DNA of 64,000 bases from Buchananella hordeovulneris (GCF_001907235.1 NZ_MQVS01000007.1:62001-126000), one strand, 5' to 3'; shown: positions 8,677 through 17,759, counted from the first letter of the stretch. Translations and numbers: made by a program. Notes: a model not told the origin generated them from the sequence alone.

Positions 8677-8731
8677 GTCACTGAACTGTGACCAATCTAA
8701 GTTGACCCCATAGAAAATGGCGCTCTAAACT
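8677..8731 (+). promoter_or_regulatory. Promoter and candidate operator of the sugar ABC operon
   Basis: TTGACC (8702-8707) and TAAACT (8726-8731) are separated by 18 bases, a good housekeeping-sigma match. Just upstream lies GTCAC-N6-GTGAC (8677-8692), a possible repressor or activator site. The transcript would have a leader of about 80 bases before the ATG at 8820. Confidence 0.55.
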
Positions 8732-8819
8732 GCTCGCAGTACGGCGGAAAGCCGCACAATCACGCAGAGGCGGTCGACGAGTGACCGTTTCGCTTGACTC
8801 AACGGAGAGGGCACATTTC

Positions 8820-10181
8820 ATGAGCACTCGTAAGGGCATCGTCCGCAAGGCGTCGGTCGCCGCCTGCCTGCTGGCTTCCGCTTCGCTGGTGGTCGTGGGT
8901 TGCTCCGCCGACAAGAAGGCGGAAGAGGGCAGCAAGGAGACCAAGGGGACCGAGTCCTCGGCACCCGCCACCCAGGGCGAGAAGATGGAAGGCGAGGCCG
9001 TCCAGATCGAGTACTGGCACCGTCTGCCGGACAAGGACGGCATGGTCAAGGTCGAGGAGATCGTGAAGCGTTGGAACGCTGAGCACCCCGAGATCCAGGT
9101 GACCGCCACCAAGTTCGAAGGCAAGGCGGACGAGTCCTACGCCAAGATCGGGCAGGCCGTTAAGGCTGGCAACGCCCCCTGCCTGGCGCAGGTTGGCTAC
9201 GGGGAGATCGGGTCGCAGTTCATCGCCGGTAACCTGATGGACGTGTCGCAGTACGCCAAGCAGTACGAGGGCAACTACGCTGCTGGTCCGTTCGGCCAGA
9301 GCAAGGTGGGCGAGATGATCGTCGGCCTGCCGCAGGACACCGGACCGCTGGTCTACTACTACAACAAGGACGCTTTCAAGGAGCTGGGCATTGAGGTGCC
9401 CACCACCTGGGACGACTACAAGGCCGCCGCTGCCAAGGCCAAGGCCGCTGGCAAGTACATCGGGGTCTACCAGCCGGACGAGCAGCAGTACCTGCTGTCG
9501 GGTATGGCCGCCTCCGCCGGGGCTAAGTGGTTCGGGACCGAGGGTGAGTCCTGGGTTGTCTCCATCGACACCCCCGAGACCAAGAAGGTCATCGACACCT
9601 GGCAGGCCCTCCTGGACGAGGAGCTGGTGCTGAGCGCTAACCGCTGGAGCGACGAGTGGGACAGCGCGCTGGCCGAGGGCAAGATCATCGGTTGGGTCGG
9701 GGCCGGTTGGGAAGCTGGCTTCGCGTTCGACAAGCAGCCGGGCACCAACTGGGGCGTGGCCCAGATTCCGCAGTTCGACGCTGCCAAGCCCGCCACGGGT
9801 GCTGACGGTGGTTCGGCCGTGGCCGTCATCAACGGCTGCGCTCACCCGGCCGAGGCCGTCCAGTTCGCCGACTGGTTCAACACCCAGATCGACGACCTGC
9901 TGAGCCAGGGCCTGCTGCCGGCCGCCACCGGTGAACTGTCCACCCCGGACGCCATCAAGGCCAAGTTCGGTGGCGACGACGTCTACAAGACGATCGCCGA
10001 AGCCAACGCCATCATGGCTCCTGACTTCACCTACTCCCCGACCTGGCCGGTCGTGGGCGCCAAGATCAACGAGGTCTCTGGCAAGGTGCTGACCAAGGAA
10101 GCCAAGCTGGAGGACGTGGTCAAGGCCGCCCAGGAGATCGCCGTCAGCTCGCTGAAGGACGCTGGCCTTACCGTCAAGTAA
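8820..10181 (+). CDS. Sugar ABC transporter substrate-binding lipoprotein
   Basis: A 453-residue family 1 extracellular solute-binding protein. The signal peptide ends in the lipobox LVVVGC, with lipidated Cys28, followed by a low-complexity Glu/Lys/Thr linker and the binding fold (VQIEYWHRLPDKDGMVKVEE onward). It captures an oligosaccharide or glycoside outside the membrane and delivers it to the two permeases downstream. The ATG at 8820 is chosen over the frame opening at 8781 because GGAGAGG (8804-8810) precedes it and a clean signal peptide follows. Sugar specificity is not readable. Confidence 0.92.
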   Translation: MSTRKGIVRKASVAACLLASASLVVVGCSADKKAEEGSKETKGTESSAPATQGEKMEGEAVQIEYWHRLPDKDGMVKVEEIVKRWNAEHPEIQVTATKFEGKADESYAKIGQAVKAGNAPCLAQVGYGEIGSQFIAGNLMDVSQYAKQYEGNYAAGPFGQSKVGEMIVGLPQDTGPLVYYYNKDAFKELGIEVPTTWDDYKAAAAKAKAAGKYIGVYQPDEQQYLLSGMAASAGAKWFGTEGESWVVSIDTPETKKVIDTWQALLDEELVLSANRWSDEWDSALAEGKIIGWVGAGWEAGFAFDKQPGTNWGVAQIPQFDAAKPATGADGGSAVAVINGCAHPAEAVQFADWFNTQIDDLLSQGLLPAATGELSTPDAIKAKFGGDDVYKTIAEANAIMAPDFTYSPTWPVVGAKINEVSGKVLTKEAKLEDVVKAAQEIAVSSLKDAGLTVK

Positions 10182-10223
10182 GCCACCTGCCTCACCTAGT
10201 GGGGTAGCCGTAAACGTGTGACG

Positions 10224-10246
10224 CCACGGGGTAGGTCGTCCCCTGG
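10224..10246 (+). promoter_or_regulatory. Possible stem-loop between binding-protein and permease genes
   Basis: CCACGGGG and CCCCTGG can pair across an 8-base loop in the 92-base gap. Such hairpins often protect the abundant binding-protein message from 3' decay. The stem has a bulge and no T tract, so it is not a convincing full terminator. Confidence 0.3.
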
Positions 10247-10273
10247 CCCAATAACCGGAAGGACAAATAGCTC

Positions 10274-11251
10274 GTGGCCGACACACGAACTGCCGCGCCG
10301 ACGGTGGACCCGAAGCTTCTCGCTGCTAACGAGAGGTACATTCGGGCCCGCCGTCGGCGCGCGGCGCGCTATGGCTGGGGATTCCTCGCGCCGTTCGCCA
10401 TCTTCTTCACCGTCTCGTTCCTCATCCCCATCTTTGTCTCCTTGCGCTCGTCCTTCTTCCACGAGAAGGCAGGCGGTGGCCTGTACGGCGGTGGCACCCC
10501 AGTCGAGACGTTCGTGGGGTTGGAGAATTACCTGAACGTCATCGGGGATGACCGCTTCTGGGCGGGCTTGGGCCGGGTGCTGCTGTTCGGGGTGTTCCAG
10601 ATCCCAATCATGATCTTCGGGGCGTTGGCCCTGGCCCTGTTGCTGGACTCGCTGGCCGCCCGGTGGGTGCCCTTCTACCGTCTGACGTACTTCCTGCCCT
10701 TCGCCATCCCGGGGGTGGTGGCGGCCCTCGTGTGGGCCTACCTCTACAACCCGCAGTTGTCCCCACTAGTGAAGGGACTGGCGGCGCTCGGGGTCGACGT
10801 CAACTTCCTGCAGGGCAACATGGTCATTGCCTCAATGGCCAACATGACCACTTGGACCTTCACCGGCTACAACATGCTGATTTTCCTGGCCGCCTTGCAG
10901 TCGGTGCCGCGGGAGCTCTACGAGGCCGCCCGCATCGACGGGGCCTCCGAGTGGACCATTGTGCGGCGCATCAAGATTCCGATGGTGAAGTCGGCGGCGC
11001 TGCTGGCGGTGCTGTTGTCCATCATCGGCACGATTCAGCTGTTCAACGAGCCGACCGTGCTCGCGACCCAAAATACGGCCCTGGGGGTCGACTTCACGCC
11101 GATGATGATGGCCTACAACTCGGCTGTTGGCTGCAAGGTCAGCCCCTGTGGCGCCGGGCCTGCCTCCGCGATCTCCATCGTCATGGCCCTAATCTCGGCG
11201 CTGCTGGCCGCGATCTACGCCTTTGTTCAGACACGCTTGGGGGATGACTGA
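10274..11251 (+). CDS. Sugar ABC transporter permease (MalF/UgpA type)
   Basis: A 325-residue inner-membrane permease with six predicted hydrophobic segments, beginning at about residue 36 (GWGFLAPFAIFFTVSFLIPI). The ATPase-docking EAA loop reads EAARIDGASEWTIVRRIKIP. It starts at GTG 10274 behind GGAAGGAC. Its TGA overlaps the next ATG by one base (TGATG). It forms the heterodimeric channel with the following gene. No ATPase is encoded in this operon; the MsmK/UgpC-type protein at 27205 is the candidate partner. Confidence 0.92.
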   Translation: MADTRTAAPTVDPKLLAANERYIRARRRRAARYGWGFLAPFAIFFTVSFLIPIFVSLRSSFFHEKAGGGLYGGGTPVETFVGLENYLNVIGDDRFWAGLGRVLLFGVFQIPIMIFGALALALLLDSLAARWVPFYRLTYFLPFAIPGVVAALVWAYLYNPQLSPLVKGLAALGVDVNFLQGNMVIASMANMTTWTFTGYNMLIFLAALQSVPRELYEAARIDGASEWTIVRRIKIPMVKSAALLAVLLSIIGTIQLFNEPTVLATQNTALGVDFTPMMMAYNSAVGCKVSPCGAGPASAISIVMALISALLAAIYAFVQTRLGDD

Positions 11252-12171
11252 TGACCACCACGATCGCCACGCGCGGCGCGCACGTTCTGCCGGACGGTCG
11301 GCCGTATCGTCCGTCCAAGGGCAGCCATCCCCGCTCGATTGAACCGAGTCGAGTGGCAAAGTTCGCCACCCGGGCGACCTTGTTCATCGTGCTGTTGTAT
11401 TTCCTCTTCCCGATCTACTGGCTCATCGTGTCGGCGACGAAGTCGACGGCGGACCTGGTCAGTTCGCACGGCCTGTGGTTCGCGGACAAGATCAGCCTGG
11501 CCGAGAATGTGTCGTCGCTGACCTCCTACGGGCAGGGAAACTTCTGGCGGTGGATCGCCAATTCCATCCTCTACGCGGGGGCGGCTGGGGCCATCGGGGT
11601 GCTGATCTCCGTGTCCGCTGGCTATGCGATCTCCAAGTTCAAGTTCCCGGGACGGGGGGCCGCACAGGTGGCGATTCTGGGGGGCCTGCTCATGCCGGTG
11701 GCGCTGTTGACGGTGCCGCTGTACCTGGTGTTTCACCAGCTGGGACTGACCAACTCGATGTGGTCGGTCATCATCCCCACCGCCGTCAGCCCGTTCGGAG
11801 TGTTCCTGGGGCGCATCTACGCAGACACGGTGCCCGATGAGTTGTTGGAGGCGGCCCGCATCGACGGGGCGGGTGAGGTGCGCATCTTTTTCACGATCGT
11901 GCTGCGGCTGTTGGCTCCCGCCATGGTGACGATCTTCCTGTTCATCTTCGTGGCTGCCTGGAACAACTTCCTGCTGCCGCTCATGATGCTCGACTTGGAC
12001 GAGATGAAACCGGTGACGGTGGGGTTGTACGGCATGATGAGCTACTTCGATGCCGACAAGGGCGCGGTGCTCGTGGGCTCCCTGATGGGGGTGCTGCCGT
12101 TGATCGTGCTGTTCCTCGGCCTGCAGCGTTTCTGGCAGTCTGGTCTGGCCGCGGGGGCGGTCAAGGGCTGA
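11251..12171 (+). CDS. Sugar ABC transporter permease (MalG/UgpE type)
   Basis: A 306-residue second permease, with the MalG-type N-terminal segment FIVLLYFLFPIYWLIVSATK, six hydrophobic stretches and EAA loop EAARIDGAGEVRIFFTIVLR. It is coupled to the first permease by a one-base stop/start overlap. The operon ends here with a hairpin at 12188. Confidence 0.92.
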   Translation: MTTTIATRGAHVLPDGRPYRPSKGSHPRSIEPSRVAKFATRATLFIVLLYFLFPIYWLIVSATKSTADLVSSHGLWFADKISLAENVSSLTSYGQGNFWRWIANSILYAGAAGAIGVLISVSAGYAISKFKFPGRGAAQVAILGGLLMPVALLTVPLYLVFHQLGLTNSMWSVIIPTAVSPFGVFLGRIYADTVPDELLEAARIDGAGEVRIFFTIVLRLLAPAMVTIFLFIFVAAWNNFLLPLMMLDLDEMKPVTVGLYGMMSYFDADKGAVLVGSLMGVLPLIVLFLGLQRFWQSGLAAGAVKG

Positions 12172-12187
12172 GGGTGATCCTCGCCGA

Positions 12188-12219
12188 CGGGGCGGACCTG
12201 GGCTACCAGGGCCGCCCCG
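12188..12219 (+). terminator. Terminator of the sugar ABC operon
   Basis: CGGGGCGG-A-CCTGG pairs with CCAGG-G-CCGCCCCG around loop GCTA, a 13-bp stem with one A/G mismatch, starting 16 bases after the permease stop. Confidence 0.75.
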
Positions 12220-12528
12220 CTGCCGTGTGACGACAGGAAGCGGCGCAGGGGCATTTGCCGACCCGTCGCGTGGGCCCGCCTAGCCTGCCCCGGCTACCTA
12301 GGCTGCCCCGCCTGCCTAGGCTGCCCCGGTTGCCCCGCCTGCCTCGGCGAAGGCCGCCATTTCCAGTTGTCACCAGGTCGGCGCTATGTCGCGGAGAGCC
12401 GAGATGACTCCGCCCTGGTGACAACTGGCAACGGGGTGGCAGGGGCCGGGTGGGGACTGCCCCGGGACGGGGTCCGGGGTGCGCAGCTGACGAGAGCCGC
12501 AAGGAGTGGGCGGGAGGCGCAGGGCCGA
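12220..12528. other. Gene-free stretch with GC-rich tandem motifs and a 66-bp repeat
   Basis: No coding region is supported here. At about 12280-12345 the motif CCTAGGCTGCCCCGCCTG recurs two to three times in degenerate form. The second copy of the 66-bp palindromic element lies at 12363-12428. The SDR promoter closes the gap. Confidence 0.5.
12363..12428. repeat. 66-bp dispersed palindromic repeat, copy 2
   Basis: Left arm CCAGTTGTCACCAGGTCGG (12363-12381) and right arm ending GGTGACAACTGG at 12428. It has the same length and arm sequence as copy 1 at 2791-2856. The interior differs mostly by scattered substitutions without length change, as expected for conserved secondary structure or an element of fixed size. 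Confidence 0.75.
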
Positions 12529-12534
12529 TAGGCT
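12529..12534 (+). promoter_or_regulatory. -10 box of leaderless SDR gene
   Basis: TAGGCT followed by six bases and the ATG, so transcription should start at or next to the start codon. Confidence 0.5.
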
Positions 12535-12540
12535 GGGGAT

Positions 12541-13305
12541 ATGGGAACTGCTTTGATTACTGGCGCATCGTCCGGGCTGGGGGAGGAGTTCGCGTGGCAG
12601 CTAGCCGAACGCGGACATGACGTAGTGCTGGTGGCGCGCCGCCAGGACCGGTTGGAGCGCCTGGCGCACCAGTTAACGCAGATCGCGGGGGTGGGCGCGG
12701 AAGTGTTTCCCGCCGATCTCGCCACCCCGGCGGGGCGCGCCGCGGTCTCCGCGCGCCTGCACCAAGCGGGACAACCCGTCGGGCTGCTGGTGAACAACGC
12801 CGGTTTTGGGCTCGGCCAGCCCTTCGTGGGCGGCACCCTGGCGCGAGAGCTGCAGGCCTTAGAGGTCATGGTGACCGCGGTGCTGGAGTTGTCACACGCG
12901 GCAGCGCAGGCGATGGTGGCCCGCGGCCGGGGGGCGATTCTCAATGTCTCGTCGATGACGGCGGGCACCGCGATGGGCACGTACGCCGCGCACAAGGCGT
13001 GGGTGCGTTCGTTTACGGAGGGGCTTGCGGAGGAGCTACGGGGCACCGGGGTGGGGGCGAGCGCAGTGCTGCCGGGCTTGGTGCGGACGGAGTTCCACGA
13101 GACGGCCAACATGCACATCTCGGCGGCCCCCGCCTGGACGTGGCTGTCGGCCCAGCAGGTGGTGGCGGCCGCATTGCGGGCGGTGGCCCGGCGGCAGGTG
13201 CTGGTCACGCCCTCGGTGTCGTACAAGGTGCTGGCTGGGGCGCTGCGGGTGGCGCCGCGGTCTTTGGTGCGCCGCTTGTCGAATCGGTCGCTGTACGGCC
13301 GCTAA
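12541..13305 (+). CDS. Short-chain dehydrogenase/reductase
   Basis: A 254-residue classical SDR. The nucleotide-binding TGASSGLG is near the N-terminus, NNAG in LLVNNAGFG, the catalytic serine in NVSSM and the YxxxK pair in YAAHKAW. The arginine pair in LVARRQDRL suggests NADP(H) preference. The C-terminal extension (SYKVLAGALRVAPRSLVRRL) is amphipathic and may contact membrane. The substrate is unknown. The -10 box TAGGCT lies six bases before the ATG, so the mRNA is probably leaderless. It converges with the MacB-like gene, the two stops overlapping at 13302-13305. Confidence 0.88.
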   Translation: MGTALITGASSGLGEEFAWQLAERGHDVVLVARRQDRLERLAHQLTQIAGVGAEVFPADLATPAGRAAVSARLHQAGQPVGLLVNNAGFGLGQPFVGGTLARELQALEVMVTAVLELSHAAAQAMVARGRGAILNVSSMTAGTAMGTYAAHKAWVRSFTEGLAEELRGTGVGASAVLPGLVRTEFHETANMHISAAPAWTWLSAQQVVAAALRAVARRQVLVTPSVSYKVLAGALRVAPRSLVRRLSNRSLYGR

Positions 13306-15203
13306 GAGCGCAGGGCGTCGGATGGTTCGATACGCGCAGCCCGGCGGGTGGCCAGGAGGCCGCCGAGCAGACCAACCCCTACCCCGCCGAGGATACCGAG
13401 GGGAATCAGCCCCGGCTCAAGGACGGGTTGCCAGCCGCGGGCGATGGTGACGGCGAGGATGGTCAAGACGCTGAGGTAGGCGCCGACGATGCCCCCGAGC
13501 ACCCCGATGACCAGGGCTTCGGTCAGCACCAGCCCGCGGATGTGGCGGCGGCGGGCCCCGATGGCACGCCGGAGTCCGAATTCTCCGGTGCGCTGGTAGA
13601 CGGCAGTGACCATGGCGTTTGTCAAGGACAGGACGGCGGCCAGCAGCGCCACCCCGGTGAGGGTCAGCAGCATGGTCGCCAGGTTGGCCTCGATTTGGTC
13701 ACGCAGCGTGGTCGGGTCGGGCGGGGCTTCGACGCGGATCTGATCGGCGGCGGTCGGCAGCCAGGCCAGCGGTGCCTGGTGCGCGACGGACGCCGCCGCC
13801 CCCGGCACCACCCGGATCTCGGCGCTCGCGTAGCGCACCGTGGGGGTGAGCAGCGGGGCGTGTTCCTCGGCGACGATGACGCTTTGCAGCAGGGAGACGT
13901 TGAGGCCGGCGTCGGTGAGGATCCCGACGACGCGGTGGGGGAGGCCGTTGATCCACACGACGGGGGAGGCACTGAGCGGGCCCAGGTTGAGCGTCTGGGC
14001 CGCTTGCACCCCGAGGATGACATCGCCAGCGGACAAGCTCAGGGCGGCCCCGGCGGTATCTACCTGGAACAGGCGGCCCGGGAGGTGGGCGTCGACAAAG
14101 CCGACGACGTCGAAGGGCTGCGGGTTGAAGTCGGCGGGGCGGGTGGTGATGGTGGCGTGGCCGTGGTTGACGAAAATCGCAGCTTCTTCGAGCCCGGCCA
14201 CGGTGCCGAGGCGTTGCAGGCCCTCCGGGTCGGAGACTGCGGAGACCAAGTGCGGGATGTTCACGCCGTTGTCGAGCGAGGGGGAGGTGAGGGCGACGCG
14301 CTGGTTGCGGGTGGCGTCGAAGATGTCTGAGACCTGGAAACGCGCGGTTTGGGCTATGCCTTCGGTGGTGAGGGCCAAGCCGACACCGAGGGCCACCGAG
14401 GCGATGAGGGCCAAGGTGCGACCGATTTTGGTGGTCAGGCCACGCCAGGCATCGGTGAGCGCGTCGAGGAGCCGCACCCGTGAATCACGCCCGGCCGGGG
14501 TCGGTGCGGTGGCTGCGGTAGTTGGGCTGGGAGATCCGGCCTCGGTGACGTGGCCGTCGAGGACGTGGAGCTGGCGGTGGGCCCGCTCGGCGACGGCCGC
14601 GTCGTGGGTGACGATGATGACGGTGGCCCCGCGGGCGTGCAGACGCTCAAGGGTGTCCATTACTAGCGCCCCGGACGCCTGGTCGAGGTTGCCGGTGGGC
14701 TCATCAGCAACGACGACGGGGGCCCCGGAGGCGATGGCGCGGGCGATCGCCACGCGCTGGCGCTCACCTCCGGACAGGGTGTCGACGCGTTGGTCGGCTT
14801 TGTGGGCGAGGCCTACGAACTCCAGGCTCTGTTGGGCATGGGTGCGGCGGGTGCGGGCGGGCAGGCCGCGGTAGAGGGTGCCGAGGGCGACGTTGTCGAG
14901 GACGGTGCGCCCAGCCAGCAGGTGGAAGGATTGAAAGATGAAGGCAAAGGTGGCGCTGCGGTGGCGGGCCCGGCCGGTGTCTGTCAGGTCGAGGGTGGAG
15001 TGGCCGTCGATGAGGTAGTCCCCGGAGGTGGGGGTGTCGATGAGGGCCAGCTGGTTTAGCAAAGTGGACTTGCCGGAACCGGAAGGGCCTTGGATGGCGA
15101 CGTAATCGCCCTGATTGATGGTGATGTTGACGTCGCGCAGGGCAACGACGCTGGCCGGGCCCGCATAGGTGCGGCCGAGGCCGACGGTGTGGAGGGTGAC
15201 CAT
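13302..15203 (-). CDS. MacB-like ABC transporter, fused ATPase-permease
   Basis: A 633-residue fusion of an N-terminal ATPase (about 1-220; Walker A GPSGSGKST, signature LSGGERQ, Walker B VVVADEPTGNLD) to a MacB-type permease: a membrane segment near 265-285, a large extracytoplasmic domain, then three FtsX-type helices at the C-terminus (from about 520). Such mechanotransmission ABC systems drive export of peptides, lipoproteins or antibiotics rather than pumping through the membrane. The start overlaps the stop of the upstream membrane fusion protein (TAATG), so both are made together. The stop meets the SDR gene tail to tail. The cluster upstream encodes two paralogous lipoproteins and a secreted protein, which may be partners or substrates (inference). 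Confidence 0.9.
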   Translation of the reverse strand: MVTLHTVGLGRTYAGPASVVALRDVNITINQGDYVAIQGPSGSGKSTLLNQLALIDTPTSGDYLIDGHSTLDLTDTGRARHRSATFAFIFQSFHLLAGRTVLDNVALGTLYRGLPARTRRTHAQQSLEFVGLAHKADQRVDTLSGGERQRVAIARAIASGAPVVVADEPTGNLDQASGALVMDTLERLHARGATVIIVTHDAAVAERAHRQLHVLDGHVTEAGSPSPTTAATAPTPAGRDSRVRLLDALTDAWRGLTTKIGRTLALIASVALGVGLALTTEGIAQTARFQVSDIFDATRNQRVALTSPSLDNGVNIPHLVSAVSDPEGLQRLGTVAGLEEAAIFVNHGHATITTRPADFNPQPFDVVGFVDAHLPGRLFQVDTAGAALSLSAGDVILGVQAAQTLNLGPLSASPVVWINGLPHRVVGILTDAGLNVSLLQSVIVAEEHAPLLTPTVRYASAEIRVVPGAAASVAHQAPLAWLPTAADQIRVEAPPDPTTLRDQIEANLATMLLTLTGVALLAAVLSLTNAMVTAVYQRTGEFGLRRAIGARRRHIRGLVLTEALVIGVLGGIVGAYLSVLTILAVTIARGWQPVLEPGLIPLGILGGVGVGLLGGLLATRRAARIEPSDALRS

Positions 15204-16483
15204 TACCGGTCGACTCGCACAACATCGCCGGGTTGGAGCGGGCCGTCCTCAATGCCGCAGAGCCCTGCCACGCACCCGATTTCGGTGACGGAGGTTTGCG
15301 TGAAGCTGTTGTCGCTTTGGCGCACAAGCACGTTGGCGCCGCCAGTGGCATCGTGGGCGAGCGCCCGTTGGGGCACTTGCAGGACACCCTTGCGGGGAGT
15401 GGTCAGGTCGAGGGTGATGAGGATGTCTTTCTTCCCGGCCCACTCGGTGGGGAAACCGCCGGTGAGCGGAGCAAACTCGACGGTGGATTCATCGCCTTGC
15501 ACCCCTAGCTCCTCCCCCTCCTCGCTTTTCTTGTCGGCCTCTTTGATGCTGGCGACCCGCAGTTCGAGGCGGGATTGGCCGAGGGTTGCCACGCCGGGGG
15601 TGCCTTCGCGCAGGCGGGTGGCGATGCTGCCGGGCACGGAAGTGGAGAGAGTCAGGTCCCGGGAGCCGAGGGCGAGTTTGGCATTTTCGGCGGTCAGCAC
15701 CGTCCCGACCGCGGGCACGCTGGTGACGTGGACGGGCATCTCCGGCAGGATGACAACTTCGGCGGCGGGCAGGTAGACCTGCTTTTTTGGGGTCGGAGCG
15801 GGCGCGGGGGCCCGCGGGGCGGGGGCGGGGCTGGCGCCCGGCTGCGGGGTGGGTGCCGCAGCGCCGCCGGGCGCGACGGGGGTGGTCGGGGCATCGCCAG
15901 CGGCGGCGGGGGGAGCGGCCGGCGCCGCCGGGGCCGGTATGGGATCGGGGGCGACTTCACGAATGGCGGGCTCGGCCCCGGCGGTCTCGTACAGGTCCCG
16001 CACGAGGCTGGCGGTGTAGGCGCCGAAGTGGCCGTCGGGGGTGATGTCGTAGCCGAGGTCGGCGAGGGCCTGTTGCAGGAGGCGGACGTCGTCGCCGCTG
16101 TCTCCCTCCCCGATATCGCGAAATAGGGGGAAGGGGCCGCGCAGGGCGAAGACGGGGCGATCGTTTATCCAGGCGATGACATTTCCGGACAGGAGTTCCG
16201 TGTCGGCGGCGACGCCGGGGTGGGTGAGCACCGAGACGGCACCGGGCAGCGGCAGGGGCACGGAACGTTCGCCCGCGCGGCTGGCGGTGGCCTTCATGGT
16301 GGTCTGTTCGGTCAGGTCCCCGCGCGTGACTTCGACGACGATGGGACCGGCGGTTGGCGGGGCGGCGGCTGCTTGCCGCTGGTCAGGGGATTGGAACCGC
16401 TTGGCGGCAAACCAGGTGCCCAGCATGATGAGGAGGGCGCCGGTCAGGCAGAGGGCCGCTATGACCAGGGAGCGTCGACGCAT
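15203..16483 (-). CDS. Membrane fusion protein with peptidoglycan-binding domain
   Basis: 426 residues. An N-terminal signal-anchor (residues 5-27) is followed by a short beta domain, a PG_binding_1-like repeat at about 126-168 (GDSGDDVRLLQQALADLGYD then DGHFGAYTASL), a long Pro/Ala-rich linker (about 180-235), and a C-terminal beta-rich adaptor region ending QPGDVVRVDR. This is the actinobacterial MacA/HlyD-like adaptor architecture in which a wall-binding repeat replaces the outer-membrane contact. It is coupled to the MacB-like gene by TAATG. The linker is highly repetitive in composition. Confidence 0.8.
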   Translation of the reverse strand: MRRRSLVIAALCLTGALLIMLGTWFAAKRFQSPDQRQAAAAPPTAGPIVVEVTRGDLTEQTTMKATASRAGERSVPLPLPGAVSVLTHPGVAADTELLSGNVIAWINDRPVFALRGPFPLFRDIGEGDSGDDVRLLQQALADLGYDITPDGHFGAYTASLVRDLYETAGAEPAIREVAPDPIPAPAAPAAPPAAAGDAPTTPVAPGGAAAPTPQPGASPAPAPRAPAPAPTPKKQVYLPAAEVVILPEMPVHVTSVPAVGTVLTAENAKLALGSRDLTLSTSVPGSIATRLREGTPGVATLGQSRLELRVASIKEADKKSEEGEELGVQGDESTVEFAPLTGGFPTEWAGKKDILITLDLTTPRKGVLQVPQRALAHDATGGANVLVRQSDNSFTQTSVTEIGCVAGLCGIEDGPLQPGDVVRVDR

Positions 16484-16538
16484 GGGCTGAGTCTAGCGGG
16501 CCAGCAAAAACGGTGTAGGTGACAGTAAGCAACCTCAC

Positions 16539-16560
16539 GCCCGGCCGTCCGCCGCCGGGC
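16539..16560 (-). terminator. Hairpin after the first lipoprotein gene
   Basis: GCCCGGC pairs with GCCGGGC around an 8-base loop, just downstream (minus strand) of the stop at 16563. The stem is only 7 bp, so it may attenuate rather than stop transcription into the adaptor gene. Confidence 0.45.
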
Positions 16561-16562
16561 CA

Positions 16563-17684
16563 TCACCGGTGGGGCAGGGCGGCCTCCAACTTGAGGATTT
16601 CGCGTACCAGTTCGACTTCGGCGGCCCGCACCTTGGCTATCCGGTTTTCCAGGGCGGGCCGGTATTTGTCGAGGTAGCGCTGGTGCAGGTCCCACTCGGC
16701 GTCGTAGTAGGCCTGCTGCCAACCGGAGCTGACCCGGCAGTTGGCATCGTGGGTGGCAACCCGCAATTCATCCTCGGAGGCGGTGAAGGTGTGCCGCATA
16801 TCCCAGCGGTCGCGTAGTGACTTGGGCATGTCCGCCGGGATCTCCATCCACGGCTCGGTGGGCAGGTCGGGGATTGCCAGCGGGGCCATGCACTCGCGCC
16901 AGCGTTCGGCGGCCGCAGGCAGCTCGCCCTGCGCCACGTCGACCTCGAGTTCGGTGGGCGGGCCCATGGTGGGGCCCTCTGCCATCTCCAGCTCCGGGGC
17001 GTCGTCAGCGGGAGGCTGGTCGTCGGGCGAGCCGCCGAGGAAACGCTGCAGGCCGAGGGTGCCGCAGGTTTGGTAGGCGGCCTTGAACTCGGGGCTTTCG
17101 TGTTCGTAGGGGTCTCGGCCCTCCATGATGGCCAGGGCGCGGTCTTCGGAGAGCGGGAAGCGGGGGTCGGGGGGTGTGCGGTAGCCGTACTTGGCGGCCG
17201 AGTCCTGGTTGAACAGGGGCGTGAGCGTATCGGGCCGGTAGCCGTCGGGGGCGGGTGCGAACGCGTCGCTGCCCCACTTGAATTCGGGGAAGCCCGCGTC
17301 CGTCATGCATTTCTCTTCTTCCAGATGCCCCAGGTAGACGCTGAGCTCCGTGAGGCGGGCGGTGTCGTAGGGGTCGGTGGGCAGGGTCCAGCGGTCGAGG
17401 TCTTTGGTGACGTGGGTGTCGATCGGGGGCAGCAGGGCGGCAATCTCTGGTTCGATGCTGGGAGCGGGGGTGGCCGCGGCGCTCGGGGAAGGCGAGTCGG
17501 TGACCGCGGTGATGGGGGTGGTTTCCACGGCGTCGGAGGCGACGGTGGAGGCATCCGCGGCGGCGCTCGGGGCGGGGGAGTCGGTGGCCGCGGTGCAAGC
17601 CCCGAGGAGCAGCAGGCTGGTCAAGGCCGCGCTGGGACGGCGCGCGGACGGGCGCGCAGCAGCGAGCAGGGTGATGTGTCTCAT
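16563..17684 (-). CDS. Unknown lipoprotein, paralog 1
   Basis: 373 residues from the ATG at 17684, which opens a lipoprotein signal peptide ending in LLLLGAC; the frame extends to 17720 but the extra 12 residues add nothing signal-like. After a Ser/Ala/Pro-rich linker the mature domain has CMTDAGFPEF, DAFAPAPDGY, SAAKYGYRTPPDPR, WRECMAPLAIPDLP and ANCRVSSGW with YYDAEW. These blocks are shared, in order, with the neighbour at 17799, so the two are paralogs. Four cysteines are conserved between them. I recognise no named family; CM-x-x-x-GF-type lipoproteins next to MacAB-like genes are a pattern I associate with actinobacteria. Surface-exposed helper or cargo of the exporter is inference. Confidence 0.75.
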   Translation of the reverse strand: MRHITLLAAARPSARRPSAALTSLLLLGACTAATDSPAPSAAADASTVASDAVETTPITAVTDSPSPSAAATPAPSIEPEIAALLPPIDTHVTKDLDRWTLPTDPYDTARLTELSVYLGHLEEEKCMTDAGFPEFKWGSDAFAPAPDGYRPDTLTPLFNQDSAAKYGYRTPPDPRFPLSEDRALAIMEGRDPYEHESPEFKAAYQTCGTLGLQRFLGGSPDDQPPADDAPELEMAEGPTMGPPTELEVDVAQGELPAAAERWRECMAPLAIPDLPTEPWMEIPADMPKSLRDRWDMRHTFTASEDELRVATHDANCRVSSGWQQAYYDAEWDLHQRYLDKYRPALENRIAKVRAAEVELVREILKLEAALPHR

Positions 17685-17759
17685 GCGGCCAGCCTGGCAG
17701 GCGGCTGCTGGGCCCGACAAGCGACCATGGGGGGACTTTGGGGCCGCCTGTAGGCGGAT

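Noticed and set aside
8799-10286. A 495-codon open frame antisense to the sugar-binding protein
   Set aside because: The sense strand encodes a clear lipoprotein with ribosome site and lipobox; the antisense translation is a low-complexity Gly/Leu/Val shadow.
12280-12345. Possible minisatellite of CCTAGGCTGCCCCGCCTG-like units
   Set aside because: The units vary in length and sequence and number only two or three, so I noted it within the gene-free stretch rather than as a repeat family.
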